Positions 46,001-58,000 of a DNA stretch of 64,000 nucleotides are shown in pieces. Within the stretch, counting starts at the first letter, position 1. Each line of letters begins with the position of its first letter. The stretch comes from Lingula anatina. Taxonomy: Eukaryota; Brachiopoda; Lingulata; Lingulida; Lingulidae. The stretch spans positions 11,395 to 75,394 of the forward strand of contig NW_019774280.1 in assembly GCF_001039355.2 (NCBI RefSeq), in the 5' to 3' direction. The position numbers and the translations under genes are program-made. The notes beneath the pieces are model-generated. The model was not told where the DNA came from. It worked only from the letters and a program-made list of their open reading frames with translations, and did not search any database.

Positions 46001-49000
46001 AGTAGCGTGTGCGTTTGTTGTGTTTTGTTTTGCTGTGCTTTATGACGTGGTATTGTTGTGTGTTTGTTTTTTCTCCTTTCTCTTTTTGCTGTTGCATAAG
46101 CCATTTTAGGTGCCTGTTGGTTTTCATATTGACTTGTTACGGTTACTGTGTTATCTGAACCTGGAAGTTTTCGCCTTTTTCATATAAGTCTGTAAGCACA
46201 CAAATTCTCTCTTCTTTTTTTGGAATACATGGTAAGGTAGAAAGTAGGCATATTGTAGCCTTTTTCATGTGTCACACTTAACTGGTATGAAGTGAAACCT
46301 TTTGAAAAAATATTGTTTTGTAAATTTCCAAAATTAGTAATATGTAACAACAGTATTTTCTGCTCACTCTAATAAGTGACATGGCAAGTCATTGATAGGA
46401 GAATTTTTGCACTCAAAAGCTTCTTCAATACTTTCTCCAAACAACATCTGTCACTTGGAGTAAAAGTGCAGTTTCAGTTTAGGATTGTATCACTTTTGTT
46501 CTAACCATATTGCTGGATTTTAAATTTGATGTCTTTTTACAATTTTATCGATCTAACCTTCATAGCACTGAAACATTCATGAAATGTGTAAAAAGGAAAT
46601 ATCATGATTTCAGCATAGAGGTATGATTATCATGAATTTCAAAGAAATTAATTTTTTACATGTCAAACCACACAAAATTCTTTCCTATTGTTTCAGCAAC
46701 ATCTTTTCACTTATTCTGCTTTTGATTGATTGAATTGTAAAAATTCTGCTAGATATTTAAGCTTGTTGATAATTAGACATAAAGGAATTAAATTGGGCTA
46801 TTTGCTTAACTGCTGAAGGTGAAAATAATCAAGCTGTCTAAATCACTTTATAACAGCCTGTCATTTCCTGACCATGTAATTGCTGTTAATTGTTGATATT
46901 ATTTTTGTTTGTTTCACTTTTTGTCCATTTTCTATTTACATATTTTCCCCAGCTTCTCTTGTCTTTTTGCCACTAATGTATCATCCAGATGTGCTGTTGG
47001 CACTGTTTTTGCACATACTTTATTTGTTAATTTGACTTTATTTTTGAATATCAAAAAGATAATTTTCTGGTTTTTGCAGGACGATGCTGATCTGAAACGC
47101 AATAGTGATTCTCCCATTCCGACACCTGTTCTCGTAGAAAGCCAAATTGCAGCTATCGCAGAGGCTGCAGAAAAACTTGTGCCAACTTTACCGCAGTTTG
47201 AACCAAAGCCAATGAACATGAGAAAGCAGATTAACAAGGAAATAGAGGTAGGTTTACTGTCAACTTTTTTTTTTGTTTGAAAAGAGTAAAGATATGAGGG
47301 TTGATGTAAATGTTATGGCTATGGAAATGATGTCACAAAAAAAAAAAAAGAAAAAAAGAAAAAAAAATGAACAGAAAATTGAAGTTTATGCTGGCTACTG
47401 CTAAAGGGAAAAAAGAACAAAAATGAAAAGGTACACACTTAAAAGACAACACGCTTAACAGCCACATTCAAAATTCAGCTAAAACGCATGAATTAAAAAA
47501 AGACAAACAAATAAAGATTTCAATAAATGAAAGAAACATTCGAAATAAAATGCAGCAATACATCTCATTTCTAACCAACCCTCTGAATAACCTAAAATTA
47601 AGATAATATGAATCTTGGATCATTGGATTTCAATTGTAAGTACTAGCTCACTGAAATTATATGCCTGTTCCTACAATTGTGGTGGTACAAGATGCTGATA
47701 TGTAATTGTAATACTGTGAAGAGTTAGTCGATAGTTTGGGTCATCTCGGTGCAGCACTAGAGGGCAAGTGCCCAAAAATGTTAAAACAATAAGAATAATA
47801 ATGATGCGCTGTTAATAAATGAAGGTAGTCGCTCAGAATTTAAGATTCCATATGTAAGGCTAAGTGTTTAATGTAGCAGAGTGCTAAGTTTTTTTGGTCT
47901 CTGCTTTCTGTTGCGAGTCTGTTAATATATTTTGATAATACTGAATGATAGATATTGATTTTGTAAAGTCCAACATGTCTAAACAGAGGTCAAAAGCTTG
48001 TTTAAGAAAATTGTGAATAATCCAAATATCTAGAATTTTGTGTGTAGTAAAGTGACACTCAGCGTCTTCTTGCTGCCTAGAAACCATCACCACGGCGACA
48101 CTGGAACGAGGAAACCATGGAAGTTGCATGCGACTCCATTGCAGCGGGAAAGCTGTCCATCCGTAAAGCATCCGAGGCTTATGGGATACCTAGAGATGCC
48201 ATTCAGCGGAGGATTGCTGGGAGGCTGCCGCCATCTTGTAGACCAGGTCCTAGAACGATTCTCATGCCAGAAGAAGAAATGCAGATTGTTGAGTATTGTT
48301 TCCAAAAGAGAGCCTCGGGGAAGACTGTGACAGGGATGGACTGCCGTCGAATGGCATACAGGTTGGCCGAAGACAGCGGTAGGTCTCACCCATTTAGCAA
48401 TGGTATTGCAGGCGCTGATTGGTTCGAGGGGTTTAAAAACCGTCACCCTGAGTTGCCTTATGGGAAGCATAACGCCAACCGTACGGGCACGACAAAGACG
48501 TCCCGCACCATTCTCTCTATGGAGGAAGAGCAGCTCATTGTGGAGTACATGCAGCAGAGTAGAGAGCAGGGTAAGGGCGTGTCAGGCCTAGACGTCAGGA
48601 GGAAGGCCTATGAAATTGCTGATGCCAGCGGGAGAAGCCATCCCTTTCGTAATGGCATTGCAGGATATGATTGGTTTGAGGGATTTCGGACCCGCCATCC
48701 TGAGGTGACATTTCGTAAATCTGCCACTGTGAAACCATTGAAAGTTCAAATGGCATCGACTGATAGTGGGGATGGCTATCCAGTCAAAGTGGATGATTAT
48801 GTTGTCGAAGTCAATGAAGATTATTGTCATGACGACACCCAGGACAGTACCAATGATAGCAATATTGCTAATAATACTAATGAACATGACAGTGCTGACA
48901 ATGACAGTAGCCATGACAGTAACAATGATTCGTATGATGTTGCTGATACTACAAGTGGTGCTACTGCTTCTGCTGTTATGGCAGGCTCAGACGATACTAT

Positions 49001-52000
49001 TGCAGCCGCAGACGATGCTTAAACAAAAAGTAATTGGTGTTGAAACTGTGGATGTTTTAGCAATGGAAGCCTATGATTGGTGTTCGAAATAAGGTGCACA
49101 TAAGTTATTATATGCTATGGGCATTCTTAGAAATTGCTCTCTGCAGTTATAGAAGCTGGATATCATTAAAAGCATTAGTCGAATAGACCACATGGTTGTG
49201 GCTTTAAAATCCACTTTGTGTTGACCAAACTATTCATTTTAGAATTTATAGTTTCGATTTTTTTCACCAAATATCTGGAAGAAGTTCATCAAATGAAATG
49301 TTCCAGACTCATAAAAGATCTCCCAAAATTGTGTGCCATTGAGATGAAAGAGTTGGAGAGAAGTTTTTCGATATATGGAAAAAAAAGTTTGTCATGGATC
49401 TGGCTTTAGGGACGCATCTCATTTTACGCTAGACCAGTAGGCGACGCAAAAGTGACAGTAGATCATGGCAGTCTTCTTTGATTATGACTAGATTAATATG
49501 CTACACATAAGTTACAAGCTTAAGTATATTCTGAACTCTATTATTTTGGTGTTTAGAAACTGAGGGATCTTTTTGCCTATGAAACTTTTTCCATGATTAA
49601 TGGCGTATGAACAAAATATGGAATAAAACTGCGTTGCACTCATGATTTTGCAGTAGAAAGAGACTAATACATTCCTTGGTATGCAATTAGTATTACAGCA
49701 GAAGAACTAAAACGTTTGGATTAAGACAAACACAATGTTAAATTCTTTTGAGAGAAACTTTATTCCTGTAAAGTGACTAATTCACTCTATCCTTCCTAAC
49801 ATTAGGTGTATGAATTAGAAAACGAAATAATTTTGTGGCAATATATATTATTTGAGGGAACAATTGGGTTTAGCGCATTACAGTGTACATATAATTGCTT
49901 GCATTGAAACATAGGCCAAGGTTTATGATGATCATTATTCGCTGTAATATAAATAACGGTAATTGTGAATATAAACTCAGCACATGTAAACAAGAGGATA
50001 ATTTTGCCTTTTCATATTTAGATGTTATGGAGACTTTAATATAATGCTCATACTCTCCAAAGATCTGAAATTCGGGATACTCTGAAATCTTGATCTGCTG
50101 TCAGTCATGACTTGTAGTTATTACGGCTTTGTCTTATATTTATAATGGAAAATTGAGTCTTCCTTCAAAGATGAAAAAGGGACAAAAGTTATATTGTAAA
50201 ATGTTTAATTTATTTATATAACATAAGCCATAATCTTGTTAACATAGTTTTTTTTATTAGAGGAATTGTACCAAAATGTTTAAGGGAAGTTTACTTAGTC
50301 TGTGTCAGATATATGCATTATTTACATATGATAATCCCGAAGAACATGAGGTTAATTTAATAGATTCATTTGAAGTCTATCTACCTAATAGGAGTGGTGA
50401 CAATTATTTTATCTCATCATTCAAAAGTTTTGTTACAAGTTTTAGACACGTTGACAGACTTAATATTTTCAAAAGGTTGATATTAAAAATGTAAAACATA
50501 TTCTTAAAGTTTCGAGGCCATCTGAATTAAGTGATAATGAAGTTCTAGAAATGAATTGTTAGAGAATTGTTAAAATTGTCAGTTTTTGTAGTTATTACAC
50601 TCAAATTTTATCAAGATCATTGCAAAAACAATTTTGCAATATTTAAAAACTACATGATGTTGTTTACATGATGTTTTCTCATTCCTTTGATTTACCCACC
50701 ATGCTTTGCAACTGTCAGTCATTTCTTTAGGTTGTTTATATTTGAGTACCTAAAGAACTTCAAAAAATTTTGTAAAAAATTTCCTGCAAAATGCAGCTGT
50801 TTTAACTTATTGTGCATAACAGAGCATTTATGCAGTGGCTCAAAACAGCATTTTACATTAAATATGTTATTGCATTATCTTTTTCACTATTTTAAAAAAT
50901 AATTTCGAAAATGAATATTAGCAGCATCCTTGTTATTGATATGTTATAAATATCCAGAATTAAAATTTAATAATCTTATTCTGATGCCAAGAAATGTTGA
51001 AGAGAACTGTGGGGAATTTTTTTCACTGGAACATATTGTCAAGTGAAATGGTTGTAATGGTGACCCCAGCTTATCTGCACTGGGGGAATTGCTTGCTTTT
51101 TAAGTTGATTTGATTTTGTTGTTTCTAGTCAGGGTGGTTAGAAATCCTGTGTACACAGCTTGTTGGAAATACATTTTGGAATATGGAAAGGGTTAATAAA
51201 AGGAGAAATTGGAAAATTATAGTTCTCTTTGTAAGAGTTTTTTTATCAACTGGTTAGAAATGAGGTGTAAATTTAGCTGCATTTAGTTTCATATAACACC
51301 TTGAAGCTTGCATCACATCTAGAATTATTTTAATTTTCAAATATAATTCAAAACGGTTCTTATCAAATCAAAGTAAATTTGTACAAATATGAACTGTTTA
51401 AGCAATGGGATATTGAGTGGGCCCACTTTATTTTATATAAAGCCAATTGAGAAGCAGAAAGCACTTCATTCACATGCAGTGCCACTTCTAAAAAGGGAGG
51501 GAAAACTGTGGGAAATAATTTGTAACCCTTTTTTCTCTTTTTCTTAATGTGTGTTTTTAAGAACTTCCTGTTTAAAAAAGTAGGCACTTGGAGCTGCAAA
51601 GGACTTGCTATATAGAGGGACAGATGCCAACTGAAGGCTTACACTTTTAAAAAAGACTTTGTGCTTAATGAATAAAATCTGATAACTTATCCACATTGAA
51701 ACTTAGCTGCAAACATTCATTTTTTACCTCATATGTAAGTGTTTAAATAGAATATTACAAACCATGATTCATGCTAGACTCTTGAAAATAAAATTTATCA
51801 ATATGGTATTGACTCAATAATTTCAACTGGGAAATTTGTGAATTTTATAGAAACTTAATTTTTTCAAGTAATAAATTCATAAAATTAAAACATTCCTATT
51901 GAGTGGAAACAACAAATTGAAAAGCAGACTACCTAATATTTCTTTTTCATAAAATGCTTCACAGAAATGTATTTTTTATGATTCCTAAATTATGTATTTG

Positions 52001-55000
52001 AAAAATTGTTAATTTTTTCTGGTTGAAATGTTCAAGCCATTACCATAAGCTGAAACGTTATGAATAACTGAATGTTTCTGCAACAGTTTATTATTTCATC
52101 ATTTTCATTTAAACAAAAGGAAAAAATTAAAAGTCACTATTACTTTTGGTAGCAGATAAAAGCGTGTAAGGTAGCAATAGTTCTACTGCAAAAAAAAGTG
52201 CACAAAACCACATTTGATTTTTTTCCTCACCGCCCACTTCTTCGTTCAGACCATGCAAAGAACCCATTATTGTTGGAGTGTGGGGGAGAGGGAAATGACT
52301 GAAACCTGACCATAGGAATTGAGGAAAACTTACACCGAGGCATTGGGGAAAGGGTGCATTACTTGTGCATTACTTGTTAAAAAGACTTTTATAGACTACA
52401 CTGTCAGACTGGTATCTCTTTTGTTTCCTTTGCTTCATTTCATGGAGAAGTTTCTGAAGATGAGGAATGATGACAACCGTGTAGTTCTGTTAGCTTTTGC
52501 CTTGAAAGGTAGTGTGGGGGGGGGGGGGGATCTTGTGACGAAAACATTCTGTTATTTTTGAAGATAATTACTTTGAATATTACTTTTTCTAAGGGTGTTT
52601 GATGAATTTCATAAGAATTTTTTTATCTTTTGATATTTGCACCCAATAATAATAGTAACAAAAAATTCCGGAATAAAAATAACTTTATATGCGGAGGTTC
52701 CACCATAGACTTGGAAACTTAAATATTTGCATGTAGTAAAAATAGAATACTTAACACTAGAAAGGGGAACGAGTTTATCTGGGTGGAGCATTGTAGATCT
52801 GAACCAAGATGGCCGACTCTTGACACACGTCCCATCTGCTTTCCAAATTTATCATTTCAAAGGGTGTGTTTACACTTACACTGAAACACTTACAGGAACA
52901 CAATAAAAATCACCATACAATTGATAAAAGCAATTTACCAAAGATTTCATAGCACTAAGAGAACTGGTGGTGGGTTTTTTGACTCAATTTGTCTCAAGTC
53001 TAAGACTGTGGCTGATTAGCCCTGACATAATAAGCTTAAATACATACCTAGAGATGTTACATGACTGCGGAAATGTAGACTTTATTCAGTTTAAGGGGTG
53101 TTTTTCCGTGAAATACTAGCACTTTCTCATGGTATGTATGTCAAGTGATATATAAACAGACACCCTCTCACAAAATGTGCCTTGAAGGGTGTCAGAGAGA
53201 GAGGTGTTCATGGCATATATTGCTTGAGTGACAGTGTATTATCTCACAAGTTGTTTGCTGGTGTTCTACCTTCCTTGATACATGTAGTGGCAACATGAAG
53301 TTATATGAGATAACAGGTGACTTCTTGGACATGGTACGCATAATCTAGTAGATATCTACCGGATTTGTTGTCAGATGATAGTTAATAAGAAAAGATTATC
53401 ATATAAAAAGCACTCTGATTCATGCATGAATATGTGTGTGTTGTACAGTACCGTTGTATTATGTTTCACTTTTAATATTGATTTTCCAAAATACAAATAT
53501 TTTTAAGGAACTGTTGATGTGGGTGGTAGACCAACAAATTAAAAGCATTTTATATAACAGTGACAACGTGGCAAAATGAAAGAAGTGGAATTAAGTACCC
53601 CCCCCCCACCTCCAAACATTCCTTTCGTGACATCTGTAGAAGTCCCATTTGTTTTGTATTGAATTAAAGAAACGAGAATTGATTCATCAAATTTCCACAG
53701 ACGATCTGTATAAACATATCAACAGAGAAAGTAAGATGAAAGTAAGACGCATTAAATTTGTATGTAACAGCAGTGTGGAGTTTTTTTTTCTTCTTTATGG
53801 GGGTGGGCTCAGGAAATGAGTCACAAAAGCAGTGCGTCAAAACTGCGTCACTTTAAAGTGATACGACTGGAGTATGGTTAGGAGAGAGAAATAATGAATG
53901 ATATGGCTTTCTGTGCGGGGATATTTTTGGCTTGGTTTTTATTTGAGCTTATATGGCCTTGGTCTATGGGTGGTGTGATTATGACGGAATGGTAATAAGC
54001 TCTTTATTTTTCAAGCAGACTAAAGAGAAGAATTGCTCGTGATTAAGATTTACTTTATTTGGCCATGACATTATAGCGAGTTGAAGTGCAAAAAAATGAA
54101 ATGAAAATGTATGAGGGTGATTTAGAAGATAAAAACTCGTGGAGCTCTTTGTTTAATATGCAGATAGAGCAGTGTATATAAATCTTCCTGGAAAATACAG
54201 TATCTCACATAATAAATGCAAAAAATAAAAAATAAAAAAATAATAAATAAAAATAAAAGAAAGAAAAATGAAAAAGCACAGCAGAAACCCTTTGTATGGA
54301 GAGAGTCCTTGGTAATGGTAGACTGTTTTTATATGGTAAATATGAAATACAGATATTCGATTCACTCTCTTTGGAATTCGTGCATTGAATCTATGCTGGC
54401 CCAATTGTAGCACATTGTTTTAAACCTTTTATGACAGGTGTGAATGTTTTAACCGTAAAAAATAACATAAGGGGTTTTAAATTAAGGGAAAAAGGCAATG
54501 AAAACATTGAATTTATCAGCTTTTTTTTCTGTCCATCCAGTTTTTAGTCCTTTTTTAACCTGACAAATTTAACATATTAATAGCTCACCACTTATTTTCC
54601 TCGTTATTTTTACTTTGAGATAAGATTCAAAAATTGCAATACTTAAATTGATAATGACCTATATTTGTCAGAGTCTAAATTCAGACATTTTTGTTTCAAT
54701 TCTGATTAGAAGTCCAAAGTTTTCATGGTTCTTTTCTTGGTTCTCAGATCCCCGGTTTCAAGTCCACATAGACATTTCTTCATGGTTTCTTCTTCTTCTT
54801 CTTCTAATAATAATAATAATAATAATAATAATATTTCTTAATTTAAAGACTTAAATCCTTAAAAGTTCAGTAGATTTTACGATGAAATGCTAAAATCCTT
54901 AAAAGTTCAGTAGATTTTACGATGAAATGCTAAAATATTGTAATATCAAAAACAAGCTATAAAACCATAGTTACAAAGTCAAATTAAAGGATGCTTTTCA

Positions 55001-58000
55001 AATAACATTTACACTTAAAACAACTTCAGTTGTTATTTTTTTTAAAAGATATGTATTCAGTTCTTTTATAAAACCATCTTTTGACAATATTTGATGCAAG
55101 CTGAGCGGCAGTATGTTCCATACCATTTCAGACATTCCAATACAATGTCTTTGAAGTAATATGTATAAGGTGTAATGGTGGATTGACGTTATTTCTATGA
55201 TTTATTTTAAGGAGGTGATAAACATGGATCCCAGTCATCCAGACCGCATGGATCTGGTACGGAAGTACGCTGCTATCTATGGGCGCTTTGATTCTAAGAG
55301 AAAGAACGACAAGCCCATGTCCTTGCACGAGGTACCTGATCCATTTAATTTCATTTGTAATTTGCCTTATTAAACAGGGTATTGGTGTCTGAAAGTCCAT
55401 TTAAGATATCATGAGCTGTAAGAAATAAATGAGAAAGCGAGGAAAAATGTTATCAGCCTTTTTTTTTTTCAGTGATAATATAATCAGTTTGATCATTTTA
55501 TGAAATCTTTTTAAAAACACTTAAAAGTTTTTATTCTGTAAAATAGCTGGAGTGATGACATCTTATACTGTTTAACTATGGAATACAAACAAACATTCTT
55601 TATTTTTAGATCTCAGTGAACGAGGGAGCAGCCCAATTATGTAAGCTAATGCCCGCGCTGTTAACTCGAAGAGAGGACTTGTTCCCACTCGCACGCCAGG
55701 TCGTAAGAGACAGTGGCTACCAATATTCTAAGGGCCATTCCAGGTACTCAAAGTAAGATGGTTTTTGATTGGTTGCTGTAGTCTTCACATTGAATGAGCT
55801 TTTCTCAGTAGCAAAGTGTGTGTTCTTCACGACAGCTGTGTTGCCTACATTTCTGTACCCAATTTTGATAAATGAAATGCATTTTATATACCCTATGTTG
55901 ATAAATACATTTCCAGTACTACTTTTGAGATTAAGACAGAAGCTTCTGTCATTCTTCAATTTTTGGTCAAAGGCTTCCTACTAGACTATGTACACATGCT
56001 CTTAGACTAACAGACACATACGTGCATTCACGCATACTCGAGTGTATAGGAACATGCAAGCAGAAATGTTTTTCTCGTTCTCTGACACTACAGAACACAT
56101 GCATGCACTGCAACCAGTGAAGGAAGAATTCCACACTGTATAGTGTATAGTGCACGTCTGAAACCGCTGCTTTTGTTTTATGATTACCACACAGGTGACC
56201 ATTGCTCATCATTGCTTTTAGAAGTAACTGTGTTTAGAACTCTTTGTGAATGTTGTCAGTTGAAAGTTTTGGATCATGGAAGGGAAATATCACAGAAAAG
56301 CAATTTTTTGTTCTCACTATAAGAATGAGCAGTTTCAGAGCAATGGATTGTGAAGGCTACTGCAACCATGGTTACGTAGATCTAGCTAAGCTGTATAGTT
56401 AGAGAGATTCCCATAAATATTTGACTGGACACCTCAGTGAATGACTGTGCCTGTATGAACTGAACTATGTATGTATGTAAGTTGCTAAAAAAACTGACCC
56501 ATTTTCACAATGACATTGTTTCATCTAAACAAGGACGTATTAAAAATAATGAGGGATATTTCGATGCCTGTTGGCTAAAGTAAAACCTGTTATTTTTCCA
56601 CTTTGACTGAAGGTGGGTGAGAAATAGAAAAGAATAGAAAGTTGGTTCTGAACAGCGAAGCGTATTACCAAGTTTGCCATGAGACGTCCCTGTATTTTGA
56701 TTTGCTCTGCCTCAGTGGCTGAGAGTCACGTATTTCCAATTGAAACACCAGATGAGACATGACTTTTCAACATGGAATCCCACATTTCTAAATAAAAACA
56801 GCACCTGTAAATATGCTCATCCCTTTTAAGAGTTGTCTGATAGTTCTATATCCATGTTTTATTCAAGAATGCAAAAGTTGCATGTGTCTTCTTTTGTGCT
56901 TGCACAGTCTTACAGTTTATACCAAGAAAAAACACTTTCAACTTTCCAGGGGAAAATTTGCATGGGACCTTAGCAATAGTTCCCCTGAAATTCCCTGGAA
57001 TGACTTCAGCAGGTAAACAGATGCATTCATTGTTGGGAAATGCATGTTGTCTGCTGGATTGTTTTGGTTAGGAAATGATTTATTTATTTTTTTTCTTTGG
57101 GAAAAGGTCTTGGCTGAATCATTGCAGGTGGCGAATTCTAGTGGGATTTTTTTAAAGGAATTTTTAGCTGAATATTACCCCATTTATGATGTTTAAAGGA
57201 TATGCTTGGTTTAGTTTTGCATGAAAAAGGGTGTGCATTTAGAGTGATTTTAGTAAGGCTGAATGTTTATAAATACTATCTGAAAATAATAAGACTTGTT
57301 GCAGGGTTTGGTGATAGGGGTGTTTTCATTTGTGGTTTAAGGATTTGCCCAGTTTGAAATAATATGATTTTATAGGCAAAGCCCCTCTTATTTTTCTTAT
57401 TTGTCATTAAAGAATGTTATCAATTTACTTGCACCGTTTAATTCAAAGTTATTATTGGATCTTTTAAAGCACAATCATATTATTGGGAAGATTTGCATTA
57501 TTCATTCATTGTGGAAAACATATTAATCGTTTACATAACTTTTTTGTTTTGTGCCCGACTCCAAGTATTCATTGCGCCAGAGAAGCAGCATAGCAATCCC
57601 AACTAGCGCATTTCCCTCCAGAGAGATGCCTCACTTCCAGCAAATATGGGCCCATTCCCAATAACACTTATCGTTCTGCACAGATTGATCCAACTCTGCA
57701 GGGACTCTCGCTGAATGCAATCAGATTAACAGATAAAGCTACCTCCTCTTGTTTCCAGCATACTCATATAATCATCAGTTTTTCTGTATTCTACTCAATG
57801 CCAGAACGAGGAGTTGCATTCAGTGAGAGTTCCCACGGAGTTGGATCGAGAATGATAGTTTCATTGAGAGTGGGTCCTCTGTCAGCCTGGTTCTTCAGTA
57901 TATTTTAATCATTTAAACTTTTTTTCAAGGTCTGGTGTTATGCCAGGGGAGAGTCCATTAAAGAAACCGAGGATAGATGGCGTTCTTCACCGTCAACACG

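Larger units (their letters stand above)
49023..55211. other. NAB intron downstream of the alternative exon
   Basis: Apart from the possible 3' UTR of the alternative exon (to ~49650), this is AT-rich intron. It holds a G-run (52517-52528), C-run (53600-53608), an A-rich stretch at 54215-54262, CTT/AAT repeats at 54787-54833 and a 40-bp duplication at 54853-54932. A 72-codon frame at 50276-50494 has no recognisable content. Confidence 0.6.

Noticed and set aside
48087-48470. 127-codon minus-strand frame
   Set aside because: Opposite strand of the Psq exon, with no own motif.
48569-48577. Possible internal donor (CAGG|gtaagg) in the Psq exon
   Set aside because: It is phase 1, whereas the next NAB exon needs phase 0, so it cannot continue into NCD2 in frame.
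50276-50494. 72-codon + frame in the NAB intron
   Set aside because: AT-rich, without known motifs or flanking splice logic; kept as non-coding.
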